Source: Sinonovacula constricta
Lineage: Eukaryota; Mollusca; Bivalvia; Cardiida; Solecurtidae
NCBI GenBank assembly: GCA_007844125.1
Contig: CM017561.1
Location: forward strand, 64,585,256-64,649,255
Direction: 5' to 3'
DNA: 64,000 nucleotides
Positions within the stretch are counted from its first letter, which is position 1. Every line of letters starts with the position of its first letter. Positions 29,330 to 42,340 of this stretch are shown one piece after another. Below the pieces are notes generated by a model, which was not told where the DNA came from, made no database searches, and saw only the letters and a list, made by a program, of their open reading frames with translations. The translations under genes and the position numbers were made by a program.

Positions 29330-29794
29330 TTTCCCGCCATCTTTGAAAATTATGTGTACGCGCATGCGCAATAGATCAGAAAATTGGGGACATGTTTACA
29401 TGAAAACGATGGCTGATTTTGTAAGAAAGCAGGTATTTTTACAACATTTTCTTTCATTTTCTGTGTTTCTAACCATTGGCTGACACTTTTTGAGTTATAC
29501 AGTTGTTTAAATTTGACAAACAGAGTAGTGGGAGGTGAGGAAAGATCGTCTGAATTTTCGTTGTCAGTGCGCAGGTCTCGCGACAGCTTTGATGGATGCG
29601 CGCAGGTCCAAGCGCAGACGCAATCCTTGAATTTTTCTCTGGGCTTCAGACCTGCGCATGTTTGACACTTGCAGACGAATTCCGATAGAATGCGCAAAAT
29701 TTGTCAATTATGAGTTAACAAATTAGTTGAAAAAGATATGAATAAATAAAAAAGCTTCTCAAGTCATTAAAAATTCCAACAAAATGGCGCTGCC
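29330..29794 (+). promoter_or_regulatory. candidate NRF1 gene promoter with NRF1, E2F, YY1 and TCTCGCGA motifs
   Basis: A CpG-bearing patch in an otherwise CpG-poor region. CGCGCATGCGCA at 29359-29370 is a perfect match to the NRF1 consensus YGCGCAYGCGCR. Related TGCGCA-type cores lie at 29568-29573, 29597-29604 (TGCGCGCA), 29653-29660 (TGCGCATG) and 29691-29696. TTTCCCGCC at 29330-29338 is an E2F-type site overlapping a YY1-type CCGCCATCTTT. TCTCGCGA at 29576-29583 matches the palindromic housekeeping motif. Another YY1-type AAAATGGCG is at 29781. This combination is usual in TATA-less animal promoters. The next gene downstream is NRF1 on plus, so this is its likely promoter; the transcription start is not established. 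Confidence 0.55.
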
Positions 29795-30181
29795 AACATA
29801 AAGCCAAGTTTTTATAATGCATGTTTATAATTATGGAGTCAACACACCGGGATTCATCTGTGTTAAGACAGTTTTCTATTTCAACAGCACTATTTATTCA
29901 TCAGTGCTATGCACAAAAATGTGTTTTTCTTTCTCTAATCTCCTTAAAATAGCTTATTCTAATTTAATATGAATGGCAGGTGCTCTCTATAATTAGGAAA
30001 GAATGTGTGTTTTTTTAGATACTCTTTAAATACCTTAAAAGTCCTGTCGTTCAGTTTAAAACTTTTCACAAATTCACAAAAAAAAATCAAGTTTGAAACT
30101 ATTTTTGTGACACTGTCAAAATAAACTGAATCTTGTTAACAGAGACATGATTTTACCTAAAGATCAAACAGACATAATTGT

Positions 30182-30248
30182 CCATATGCAAGGGTTTGAA
30201 CTAGGGACCCAAAAATGAAGAACATAACCACTGGACCAACTCGACATT
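30182..30248 (-). repeat. tRNA-like fragment
   Basis: On minus, GTTGGTCCAGTGGTTATGTT resembles an A-box region, and CTAGTTCAAACCCTTGC resembles a B-box region. The stem pairing is poor, so this is more likely a SINE head remnant than a tRNA gene. Confidence 0.35.
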
Positions 30249-30284
30249 TGCAGCATTTCCCCTTATCAAAAAAATTCTAAATAC

Positions 30285-30600
30285 TGGACCTGGTAGCGAA
30301 TTGGTATAGTGTTGGTTCAAGGTATGGGAGGCCCTGGGTTTGATCCTGGGCCGCGGCATACCAAAGTCATTAAAAATAGTAGTGGTATAGCTCCCTTGCT
30401 AACACTCAAGCAAATATAAGGGTAGCTCCACGACTGGTTGGCCCGGTGTCAGAATAATGTGTCTGGACGTGGTATCATGTCAGGTGTTCACAGCATGCTG
30501 TACGCAGTGAAGGCAGCGCTATATATGCTTCAAGTGGACACCATCTCCAGATTGCAGAAATACAGTTTGTGGGATGCTAAACCCGATAAATAAACAAACA
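30285..30600 (+). repeat. tRNA-derived SINE, family 2
   Basis: The head has an A-box-like TGGTAGCGAATTGGTATAGT and B-box-like GGGTTTGATCCTGG, followed by a body of about 230 bp (GGCCCGGTGTCAGAATAATG and others). It ends in GATAAATAAACAAACA, a typical simple tail. It is unrelated to family 1 in its body. Only one copy was seen in this window. Confidence 0.6.
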
Positions 30601-32092
30601 TTTTTACGTTTAACTTGACTGTCAAAAGTCCTTGTGGATTAATTTTTTAGAGAATTGTTCAAGTTATTTGTCCAACTGAACCGTGTTGCTAATGCGGTGA
30701 ATTTCATTAGGAAAACCATGTAAAGACCAATGTTTAGGAATGTTTAACAGTATGCCAGGCATTAAGTTAAAAGGGACTTAATCTAGCAATTTTTGTGGTA
30801 CAAGACAATTTTTTTCATTTATTTATTTACTTTGTTATATAAAAACATTGTCGAACTGTACCTTTAAAAGCACATAGAAAACAAGAAATATGATTGAATA
30901 TAGTGTTTAAAAAAGGTAAAAAATTATTGTATAACGTTAGTACTGACAAAATTTCCAACAAACCATAATTTAAAAAAAACAAAACAATGTTGCATCCTTT
31001 ATGAATGGCATCATTTGAAAATTAAAAAAGTATTCGACAGAAGAGCTTCTTAATTGTATGTGCACTGTGTCAACATTTAAAAACAATCTCAATAACAAAA
31101 AAGAGCAAAAAACAAATTAACAAGCTCATGGGGCCTATGAAATGTTTCTAGTATTAGACTTTATAATTGATGTAATTTAAATATTTGCAATCTCCTTTAA
31201 TGTTACCATAAAACCAGAAAACAAGAACTTTTCATTATAACAAACATCTTAATATGACCCTAAGTTTGTTGAATTTTATTAAAATACTTGCTAAAGAAGA
31301 TAACTAAAAGTTTTAGAAAGAGACAACTGGAGAACTGGAAAAATAAGATTATTGAATTAGGCCAAGTCTTTGTCTCAGTTGGCAAAAATTGCATTTTTAA
31401 ATGTTTATTAAAAGAACAAAAAACAACATAACCACAAAGAATAGCCGATTAAAAACATATGCTCTGATCTCTAATTTGTTATAATGTGAACATGATGTCA
31501 GTCACTGTCTTGATTTGAAGTATCAAAAATGTTAAGACTATTCTCAGCTTTGTTAAACCATCCCTGCCTAATATATATTTGTATAAATCAGCTATAAACA
31601 AAACAAAGATTGACATGATAGGTTTACAATAATTTAAACAGATATTTAGTGAAGATTGTGTGGTTCTATGTTTCTTGTATCTACCCTAAACAGTGACCAA
31701 GTAGTTTAAATTTCTGTGTAGTAATGAGGTAAAAAACAGCAAGTGGGAAGGGTAAATGACATTAAAAACTGGATCAGAACTGTGATATACACATATACAT
31801 CAGTAATGCTGCTAATTAAAAGGCGCAATACCATGAATGGTAAGTTGATTTTCTCCATTTCTTTATCCATATCACTTCAAATATAACCAAAATGTAAAGA
31901 ACAACTTTAATGAAAGTCATATTTGGCCAATGAGACTTAGCAGATACATGCCATACATGACATTGCTGAAATCTCAGAACTATTTTGTTGTTTCTAGAAA
32001 TCTTTCATTTTGCCTCATTGATGACACAGTACTCTGAGTGGCAATTAAATTCCACCTGTTGGACATTTTTATTCCAGCAGTCTTGCTGAGGT
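30601..32092. other. non-coding region before NRF1
   Basis: AT-rich; probably 5' UTR intron of NRF1. A splice acceptor just before 32081 (TTTTATTCCAGCAG) would lead into the first coding exon. Reading back from that ATG in frame meets a stop, so the bases before 32093 are UTR. Confidence 0.5.
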
Positions 32093-35000
32093 ATGAACAT
32101 ACCACTTACCATCCATATGTCAAAGATGTCCTCTAATGAGATTATGAGTGACCTAAGTGAGCCCAGCTCACCGGAGAGTGAGATGTATGACACTACTGCA
32201 GACCTGCTAGGATCTGTTCAGGATGATGTGGCTAATCAGCTTGCAGCTGCAGGTAAGGCCAACATTTACCTCAATCCAGGGAGTACAAGTTTTTCCAAGG
32301 CCACTTATGTTCTTGGAACTAGACAACCTTAGCCTAATAACAGCTGAATCTATGGATAGAAAAGCCAGGACAGATGTGATGAAAATAAGTCCTAACCATT
32401 AAATGGAACACGAACTATAAATAGATGATGATGTACTTGATAAATTCCTCCAGATTAAGAGTTACGAGTACCAGTTATAATCTGTTTTCAAGACAAATAA
32501 GACTTTAAATGAAACTGCCTCTTTAGTCTGGACCTTATTAATAAGTTAGACTCAATCTAATAATTCAGTTTATTTGTAACAGGAAGAAAAGATGCAGCTG
32601 GTCTAGGGCTTGTACTTTGGGCTGTAATGGCACAGTGACTACTCTGCCCAATGAGTAGTATATAATAGTTGGTTATGAGGAGTTGTGACAAGCCTTTATT
32701 ACCCATATTTGGACTAGAGACCTACATTATTAAGGTAAATTGCTCTATCTGCTATTGCTTACTTAGTACTGCCTGTCTTTTTTCACCTGAAGTTAATTAT
32801 TTTCTAACCATTCATACAGGGCCAGTGGGTGTTGCTGCTGCTGCTGCAGTTATGTCCTGTAGAAAAAGGAAGCATCCTCATCACTTTGAGACAAACCCTT
32901 CACGCAGAAAGAGACAACAGACCAGACTTTTAAGGTTTATATTTGTTTTTTCGTGACAAATGATAACACAGTTTGGAAAACAGTGGATAGAGGTTCCAGG
33001 ATTCCTCTGCTGTATGCAATATTCAGCCAGTTCTTTTTGACAAGGTGTTGCAGTCTTCTGCTGAGCAGCTAGAGTACAAGCTGCCATCTTATGAAGATGC
33101 AGACTCTAGTCCTTATCGCAGAAAGGACCAATTAACATAACATTTCCAGTTGATATGTGGCGCATATGTCTTATGTCATCATATGTAAATTGTTACTGTG
33201 ACATTTATCACATCAGTGCAACCAGAGTTGTCCTTTTCCCTATTTGCTGCAGCACCTTCTGTTTTTTAAGTCCAATTGATGTCAGATTCAAATTCATGTG
33301 TCCTGCCATCTCCACTGTACTAGTATGTCTACCCATATATTTTTTAGGGTCTTTCTCCATCCCCATAAACACCAAATTGTGCTGATTTAGCTTTAATATG
33401 GGAAAAAACATCATCTAAGTATCGGACATATTCAGTGGAGTAAATGATGCTAATAAGTGAAATGTTGTACTGAGACTTTATCATTTTTCATAAAAAACAT
33501 ACTTATCATCAGTTTAATTTAGCAACACATCAGTAAAAAGGTGGTTTATTATGATTCTTGATGCATGATCATTTCAGAAAGCTGCGAAATACGATTGAAG
33601 AATATTCATCACGTGTTGGACAGCAAGCAGTTGTTCTGTGTTGTACGCCTAGTGTTAGCCAATCCATGCAGATGTATAAAGTTTTTGGTTCACAGCCACT
33701 TGAAAATGTGGTATGTATAAAAATTGTCATTATTTAAATTATTTGTCTGATTCTTTCATCATAGTTTTCTTTGTATCTAAGACTAAAGCAGTTTCTTGCT
33801 TTGCAAAGTTATTATATTTCTTGTGAAAGATATATGTCTAATTACATCCAAAATTAAATAGCATCCTAATGAAGTTAATTTAATAGCATACCCTTACTGG
33901 AACTTTGTTTATTTGCATACATAAGTATATCTTGCTTAACTTTTCTGCATGGTTAGATGCGGAACAACAAACAGCACATACTGCAGGAGTTGGAGCAGGC
34001 TCTCCAGGAACAAACTCCTCCTTCAAACCAGGAAAACTCACACCTACATGAGCTACCTCCCCTTGTCATTGATGGCATCCCAACACAGGTGGATAAGATG
34101 ACACAGGTGAGATAACAGTAAAGAAAAGTTAAGTCCTTTGTTAATCTTGATAATCCATTTCCTGTACAACACCAGCACTAGAGTAGGGTTTTTTCTTGAG
34201 CAAGGTGTAGTTAATAACCTTACCCAAGGACTAACATCACACATCAGGTCTTGTGTTTATCCCCAAATTATTACCCTGAGTTTAGTGATTGTAAATTTGA
34301 CTTGACCATGGACCCTAGGGAATGACATAAAAATTTATTGTCAAATTTGTTTATTTAAAGTAGTCATTTTAGTTGTAGCCCATGATACGAAGTACAAGTG
34401 TATATGGGCCATATTACAGTCACAACCACCGTCTGTAGACGAAAGTGCCTGTGTTGTTTCTCTGCTACCTTTGGTCAAATTCTGATTAAAATGTCCATGT
34501 GGCAGTACCAAGCCTAGTTGCACATATTGCTGTAGGCATGTCATGACTGAATTAATTTTAATTGAGTAACACAGTACTATACATTTCAATCATAATGGTC
34601 TACCAGTTCTTACGTTCTTATTTTCAAACCTTTTACAGGCACAGCTGAGAAACTTTATCCCTGAGATGCTGAAGTACTCAACTGGTCGCAGTAAACCTGG
34701 TTGGGGGAGAATGGACAGTAGACCAGTCTGGTGGCCCAGTGATCTCCCCTGGGCGAACGTTCGAAGCGATGTTCGCACAGAGGACGACAAGAAAAGGGTA
34801 TAGCTTTATTCAAAGATAGTCTCCTCACGTTAATATGCCATGGAATTCAGGCTGTTGTTTTTTTCCTTGAAAGTGTAATATCTAGTTTTAATCCATACTT
34901 GTAAAATTATAAAAATAATGCTTAATTAATGCAGATATAATGATTGAGTTAAGATGTCATTTATTTAGAGTATATACAATCTTTTTAATTTAAATATCAT

Positions 35001-38000
35001 GAGTGATAAATTTGTCAGTAAATTGCAGCCTTAGTTACTGTAGCTTCTACACGATCTTTTAACAGTCATGTATGCTATCTGATATGACATACTCTTATAG
35101 AAATTTGTTAATGAAATAAAAGTTAAATAGAGGATCAGGGGCGCCCATGATTAGAGACGCTGAATTGGAACTCCTTAGCCCCTCACTGTATCGGTTCGAG
35201 TCCTGGTTGAGGTGAGAACTTTTTATGTGGCAAGGTTTTCCAGCTCACCCACAGTGCGCTGGTGATTCTTTCCAGGCATAAGTCCACCACCAATAATTAG
35301 CTGGATTTCACCAATATGACCATAATTGTGTCAGTGCGATGTAACAAACAACAAAACAAACCAGAGATGATCTGATGTAAGTTTTCATTGAATACTAAAA
35401 ATAATAAATCAATTGGATGAAATAATACCAAGAATTCATATTGTTTCATCAACTAGTTTAATATTATCAATATTCAATGAACACAAATGCTGGAACTCTA
35501 TTTATTCAATAATCTATAAATTGCTTCTGTTAAATATATATCTTTAACTTGAAGCGATGTCATTTAGCAAGAAACAATGTCATGGCAACAAAACATTTGT
35601 GATAAGATGACAAAGTAGTGGATAATTAAATAACCAATGGATGGTACTTCATAAATCCATGTCAAGTTGTGTGATGAACTATAGATTAATTTTGTCCATT
35701 TTCCAGGTACCATGGACAGATGCCTTGAGACAGATAGTAAAGAACTGTTACATGCACCACGGTCGAGGTGATCTTCTACAGGTGTTCAAGGAGGAGGGAG
35801 CTGTGCAGGTACACCAGCAGCAGACTTACACTGGCACCATGATGCAGACCATTAACAACCCTGATGGCACAGTGTCTATCATAACCATAGATCCTGGACC
35901 CAACTCTGTGGTAACACTGCCAGATGGAACCCAGGCTACAGTTGTACATGCTGTATGTATAGCACATCTTTGTGGTTGGTAAAATTGATTTAAACATGAT
36001 AAAAACTAAGTTGACAAACACCATTTGATTAACTGTTAGAATATTTACTTGATTTTAACATCAATTATTAATTTAATGATAGTTTGGTTTACTGTCAGTT
36101 ACTCCGTTTTCCATTTCCAATTCGGACCGTGGCCCTTCTACTGCAAAATGATTCATTGTGTACCTATCTCAAATAAGTGAGACAAACAGTTTTTGGATAA
36201 CTGGCCCTTTACTGGTATAATATATGCATAATAAAGTTAAAATATGTTAAAGACTTTAGAATCCTCATAACATGATCCTTACAACTTGAGTGAAAACATT
36301 GTGGGATCCTTTTAATGACGAGAATATGTCTGCACCCATACACAAATATGTTTTGTACCTTCAATAAAATGCTGAAAAATGCCATAATGACAAGTGTGTT
36401 GGTGCAACAACAACAAAAGGAAATATTTTGAAATTTGTAATTATTTAGTCATAGTAAATTGGTCCATGTTAACATAATTAATTAATTATATAATATTGAA
36501 TTTAATGGTTGATAAACTCTCTTGTCTTTATTAACACAGGTCCATGATCACCTTCAAGATGGACAGCTGCAACCTGGTCAACATTACGAGATGGTGACCA
36601 CTGATATTAACCAGTCTGTCAATGCCACATCATCTGTACAGGAAATTGCCATGGTCACACAGCATCAGCAGCAAGCCCTTAATGCTCTACAGGCATCCCT
36701 AAGTAGTAGCGGCCATATTATACTAACTGGAGCAGATGCATCCCAGCTTGGAGGTATGGGATGAGTGTTTTTTTATTCATTAAAATCTAAAAGTTTTGTT
36801 TTTTTTTTATTCTTACTTTTTATAAATGTTTGATGTACATTACGGTGTTTAATTTTTTTAAGACATTTACATGAAAAGTAATTTTTATATTAGGTGTTAA
36901 ATATAGCAAGCTGGGATAGTGACGCCACAGTGTACATGAGCAGTTTGTGAGGTCCGTCAATGTGCTGATGGAAGTAACGGCCACTGAAATGTATACAAAC
37001 TTATCAAAACCTTGACAGTTCAGAAAGAAATCCTAATCTTATATATGAAATCTTAAAAATTTTACAAATTTAATAATATTAATATAATTTAATTTTACAA
37101 TATTTGTGGATATAGGTAAGCCCCAAAGTTGTAGTTTTTAGCACTGATATATAAAAACAGAGTTGTTTCCATTTGTCTTATTATATGCAATTAATTAGGT
37201 TGCTTGTAGTTTAGAGAGTATAAAAATTACAGATTTTGACCTTGCTTGTTTTTAAGGATTTACAATAATGTCAGTGCTTTCGTTATTCTGGTCCTATCTT
37301 GCTTCTTACTGTTCCACTATGTAATGATTTGTGACTAATTTTTTCTATAAAAGAACATCATAGTTTTAAAACTGTCGGGTAATTGGGTACTTTAACTCTT
37401 TCATTCATAGTAAATGTATAGGGTTTTAAAAATGCACTTGATTTTGTTGATTTTCTTTGAAATAGTTTTAAATATTTTAACACATGCATTTTGGCATATA
37501 ATTATATAACCTAGATTAAACTAGTCTACAAATGCACCCTTAGTTGTGTTGATGCAGCTGAAGATAAAAGGAATAATTGTGAATGCTTAACAAAGGCGTA
37601 AAATGGAGTATGCATGAGCTAAAGGGTTAAGCATGTTTTGAGAGCTGAAAAGAAGTCATCAAAACATTAAGTATTAAGGTGATGATCATTGATTTAATGA
37701 CTTGTACATTATATGATTTGGTAAGCACTGATTTATTCTTTATCACTTTTTAATATCATTTGTATATGCTGACTAAGGGCCAGGTAATAACTTAAAATGT
37801 CTGAACTTTGTCCAAAATTGGGCCTTTGACCAGTACATTTATGACTAAGATTGTTATGATAACAACAGTTACAAGTGAGTTAACTCTAGTTGTCACTTTA
37901 CTGGGTAACATAAGAAGAGATCATTGCAGAAAAAAAAATCAGAGACTCGCCTAAAATACAATTTTTTCAATTCACCACACTGGATGATACCACGTATGTT

Positions 38001-38523
38001 CTAATTATAAGGAAATAATTCAAAGAATATATTCCACAAAATTTGATTATGAAGTTAACAAATGTTTACATGTTAAATGGCTCTTTTAAACAGTTTGTTG
38101 CCTTGCAAATATTGTTTTTATGTTGATTACAATTCCTACTCTTATATACTCTTATATATATTCCTTGCAGGTATAATGACAGTGCTTCCTGTGTCCATGT
38201 ACCAGTCTGTACAAGGCGTGCCTGCTGTTCACACAGTCCAGACCATCCAGTCCTTGCCTAACATGAACTTTCAGGTTCCACAGAACCAGCAGGTTCAGAT
38301 TGCCATGGCGCCCATGGTCAACACAGCAGAGTGCATAGTGACGTCATCAGCGGGTGCCATGCAAGCATCCATGGTCAAGGAGGAGTCAGTGACAGTGGAG
38401 TTAGCTCAGCAACAGCAGCAGTTACAGCAACAGCAACAACAGCAGCAACAAAACTTACATAATCAGTCCACAGATGTAGGAATAGAAACTTGTGTAGCCA
38501 ATGTGCAAGTGTTAAATTCATAA
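32093..38523 (+). CDS. NRF1: nuclear respiratory factor 1 (NRF1 / erect-wing family), eight coding exons
   Basis: Exons: 32093-32252, 32820-32934, 33578-33710, 33957-34106, 34639-34797, 35707-35952, 36540-36753 and 38171-38523. GT-AG sites and phases agree, total 1530 nt, 509 aa (human protein about 503). Conserved landmarks in order: an acidic N-terminus rich in Ser-Pro, the basic NLS/DNA-contact region KRKHPHHFETNPSRRKRQQT, TIEEYSSRVGQQAVVLC, LPPLVIDGIPTQVDKMTQAQ, RNFIPEMLKYSTGRSKPGWG, WWPSDLPWANVRSDVRTEDD, PWTDALRQIVKNCYMHHGRG, then the activation half with NNPDGTVSIITIDPG and LPVSMYQSV. The protein binds GCGCAYGCGC as a dimer and activates mitochondrial-biogenesis and housekeeping genes. 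The C-terminus has a Gln tract (38407-38450). The start at 32093 is the first ATG after the acceptor; ATGs at 32117 and 32126 are alternatives. An extra upstream coding exon cannot be excluded. Confidence 0.93.
35136..35350 (+). repeat. tRNA-derived SINE, family 1, copy 4, in an NRF1 intron
   Basis: Plus orientation. Head GGGGCGCCCATGATTAGAGA, B box CGGTTCGAGTCC, then the body with CCAGCTCACCCACAGTGCGC and CTGGTGATTCTTTCCAGGCA, and an AACAAACAACAAAACAAA tail. It lies between coding exons 5 and 6 of NRF1. The A box is weaker than in copy 2. Confidence 0.8.
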
Positions 38524-38606
38524 AGTGTTTCTTATTTTCTTTTGGTCTTATTGTGTCTTGCATTTATACATACATTTTGTTATGTCACAACAACAAATGC
38601 TGAAGC

Positions 38607-38612
38607 AATAAA
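38607..38612 (+). promoter_or_regulatory. polyadenylation signal of NRF1
   Basis: AATAAA 85 nt after the stop codon. Use of this signal would end the mRNA before the decayed tail copies; further AATAAA signals lie at about 40400 and 41320. Confidence 0.4.
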
Positions 38613-38734
38613 AACAAATATTGCATTCAACCTACAGATATAGGGCAAATATTTAGATGTTCATGAACTGTTTGTCATTGTTAAACTAATCTGGTCCATT
38701 GCAGGGCGTTTTCCTATGACGTATGTGCTGTTGT

Positions 38735-39062
38735 TTGAACAACAGCAGCAAAAGTTAAAGCAACAGCAGTAAACATGACATGCTAAAACTATCAAGGAAA
38801 AGGAGAAACTTGTGTTTAAGTGTTAATTCCTGGTTCTCAAAATACATGACAACAACAGCAGCAACAGTTGCCAAATTTTCACATTCAAAATGTCCAGATG
38901 TAGAAATAGATGATAGCAATGCAGATGTGCAAGTGTTGGAGTCATGAAGTTTGTTAGTGTTGAGTTGTTTTTGCTGGTGAGTGTGCACGTAGATGTGGTA
39001 CTAGAACTGCCACATCAAGTACAGCAGCAGCAGCAGCAACAATAGCAAGAAACACCTGCAGG
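38735..39062 (+). pseudogene. decayed tandem copies of the NRF1 last-exon tail
   Basis: Three CAG-rich pieces follow the NRF1 stop codon. The second (38850-38947) ends with an open stretch reading CPDVEIDDSNADVQVLES and a stop, which aligns with the true C-terminus STDVGIETCVANVQVLNS: D-V, I, V-Q-V-L and the final S-stop are in register. The first (about 38741-38832) keeps CAACAGCAGCA and AGAAACTTGTGTTTAAGTGT, corresponding to the same exon tail. The third (about 39006-39062) keeps only AGTACAGCAGCAGCAGCAGC. The polyglutamine and tail parts are in different frames in the second copy, so it is either decayed or only its tail is used. Confidence 0.6.
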
Positions 39063-40259
39063 AGTAAAATCTTTTGTACCAGTGATGAATTCATTTTTCA
39101 GCGGTTTATTTTTTTGTATCATTGTTATTGTCATATCATTTTTAATTTGTATGTTGAACCAGTATCTTAGATGATATAAAATAGTGTGCATTGTATAAAT
39201 ACCTTCTGTGAAGGCTTTATAGATGCAGGCTACAAAAGAGCATGGTTTGGGAGAAATCAAAATATATATGTATATGTGTGTTGGAACATGATTATAGTGA
39301 ACTTAAATTTAGCCAGCTAAGCACAAATTGGTTAGGATCTACACTGTTTACTACAGAGTACATATTAAAATGTCAAGTTATCATTATAACTGTTGGCAAG
39401 TACATGTAAATAAGAATTTAATATGGGTAATAATAAATATAGATGGTTAATATTTAAATATATGGACAGAACTTAAAAAGGATTATAGTAACCATAGGCC
39501 CTGCAACTTGTTGTCTATTGTGTCTTGAAATGCAGGAAAATTTAGTTATGCTATCATGTACAGGAATATCAAAACCAAAGTTAAATTAATTTTCATAAGA
39601 TCATTTGTTGCATGTATGCACATTTATGATGGACAGTGATCTAGCAAGTATATCAATATAAGCCATGCAGAAAAAGATTTCATCGTTAGCATGCCACAAC
39701 GATGTGTACCTTTTGCAAATGCAGAGGTCAATATTGGTAATTAACTTGAAACGAAGGTGATAATTGTTGACACCTAAAGTTTCTTTTGTGCATGTGAAGC
39801 CTGTGTTACTAGGAGAAAATTAATTTTTATTTAAGTATGTCATTCTTTGTGTGAAAAACGGTATATGTTGTCTTGTTGTAAAAGTAGTGCTGTTAAATGT
39901 TGTTTATGATCATGATCTCGACTATTTTTCTAAGTGTTGTTACGGTATATTTATAAATTGTCATTAATGTCTTTGAAGTCTTATGATATACTCATTAATC
40001 AGAATTATTTTCCCATTGTATTGATTTAATCATTTAATGTTATTCATTTGCAAAGAGAATAGCTTTTCATATTTTAAATGTCAGTTCTTGCAATATTTTG
40101 GGGATAAGTTTTGTTATTTTTTTATTCATATCTTCTGTTTATTTCAAACATTTTCTGTACCATTTTATAAGACAGTAGTTTAAATTTCTAACATAAAATG
40201 TCTATTGTTTATTATTTATATTATATTTTTAACCATTTTCAGCCGTCCGGCATCTGTCA
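39063..40259 (+). other. non-coding, possibly long NRF1 3' UTR
   Basis: AT-rich, without genes. It could be distal 3' UTR if the proximal polyadenylation signal is skipped. Confidence 0.4.
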
Positions 40260-40870
40260 TTATTTTCAAATTACATCTTTATATCGGAAAACTTAGAAAA
40301 TCTTCATATCAGAAGCTACAAGACCTTGAGCCTCCATATTTGGTATACATGTTCTTTGGGTGGCCCTATAACAAGATTGTCCAGATAATTCTGATTCATT
40401 AAAAATAAAGGCTACCAGGAGTGGCTATTAAGGAAAAATTTGAAAATCTAATTGTCAGAAACGATAAGAGCAAGAGTCTTGATATTAACTTTGTATGTTT
40501 CTTAATGGGTCATTTGATAAGATTGTTTAAAACATTTTGATCCATCATATAACATGACTGACAAGGGTGTAGACATTTTTCCTATATATCTATATAGGAA
40601 AACTTTGAAAATCTTTTTGTCAGAAACTACTAGAGCTAGAGCCTAGACATTCAGTACACATATTCCTTGGGTGGCCTTGTAAAATGATTGTTCAAAGAAT
40701 TCTGATCCGTTAAAAAAAACATGGCCCCCAGGTTTGGGGCCATTTTCCGTATATGGCCATTTTGGAAAACTTTAAAAATCTTGTCAGAAACCACAAGAGC
40801 TAGAGCTCTGATTTTTAGTTTATGTATTCCTTTGGTGGCTGTGTATCAAGAATGTTTATCTGTCAAAAAG
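40260..40870. repeat. degenerate tandem repeat, about 150-165-bp period, four copies
   Basis: The block GGAAAACTTTGAAAATCTTT / TGTCAGAAACYACAAGAGCT recurs at about 40285, 40434, 40598 and 40761. Each is followed by a TTCYTTGGGTGGCC segment and a TGATCCRTTAAAAA segment. Confidence 0.75.
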
Positions 40871-42340
40871 CATACCCACAAGGGCTAAATGTCTATGGCA
40901 CTCAGGAGAGCGTTTTCAGTAGTAAATATGTAATTTAAATAGGCATCATTTAGCAACAAACCTGTCATTTTTAGTGAAAAAATTCAGTATTATGCTTCAA
41001 AATTTGCCTTGTTTAGACCTTTATGACATCAGACAGTTATGCAACTAAAATGAATAAGCTTTGGGTGAATTAACCTGTTGTTTTTTTTCCTGCATTAATA
41101 CTTAGATATAAGTAGCAATTTTAATATATGTAGTCATAATTCTATATGTAGTATGACAATTTATTCTTTGAAGAAGGTCATAAGATTAATGTTGGGACAT
41201 AATATAGTGTAGTTTATACAAATATATTCATAACATAACATATGGCATCTTTCATTTGGAACATATATGTTTTGATTTTTGTGATATTTATTTTAGAGTT
41301 AGTATGTTATGCAAACTTATAAAATAAAGTCTAAATATTTGATAGTTATGCTTTGTTCTTTTGATGAAATATCTTTGGTAATGTTTATTATGTGGAAAAT
41401 AATTAGTTCTATGAATACATTATTGTTATTTATATATTTAAACTGGCCAAACATACTCTAGTTTTCATGTCAGGATTTTAAGCTTTTCAGATTATTTTTT
41501 TTAGAACCATGCTGCTGAAATACCATTGTGAAGGCTAGTCATTTAATGTCTGGCTTCAACATAAGTCAACTGATTGGGAGAAAACAATCTAGAGTACCTT
41601 AAAAAAAATCTTATTTTAACCAAATGAAAATCATTAAAATATATGCTAGGGTTCAAATATAATCTAGACTGTTACTACTTAATAAAATGTGCTTTTCTCT
41701 TAAGGAATAAAATATTTGGAAATCTTCACATATGTATAAAAATAATGAGTATGACAATCAATTGGCCAACATTATCATTTATTATTTAATTATTTGCAAA
41801 CACACTTTTTCACCTCAACATAACATTTTTATTTTATTTCTTGTGGCTGAATCTCAGTTCTCTCCTGATAGTATTTATGATTTCAAACTATTTTTATATA
41901 GACATAAAATTCAAGATCGCAAAATTCTTTTTTTGGAGACTCCGCTTTCTTAACCCATTAATAACTTCATTTATGTTACATATGCACATTGTGTTTGTGC
42001 TTTAAATAACTTCAAACTAAAGTAATATTTCAACATAGATACAATATTTTGCATATATTTGTGTATATGAAATCAACAAATAACTTAATCCTGTTGCTAA
42101 AACAATAAACAGAAACAGGTGTTGAACCACAAGGAACTAGAACTGTCACTGAAAGTGATTTGTGTCCCCAGTACCCCACTTTTTAGCAGTTACACTTTTG
42201 ACCTACAGTTATGACCATGACATTTGAGCCAATAATCTGGTTCTTGCACAGAAAACATTTGAAATAATGAACATAATATGTTTTTCATCTTTTATTATAC
42301 AAAAAAATATGCATGTATTTTAACATAATGCAATAACACA
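40871..42340. other. non-coding AT-rich stretch
   Basis: No gene or structured repeat was recognised between the two tandem-repeat regions. Confidence 0.5.

Noticed and set aside
29350..29697. 115-codon open frame on minus over the NRF1 promoter patch
   Set aside because: It starts at a non-ATG codon and has no recognisable domain or splice context. Openness is better explained by the GC-richer promoter sequence.
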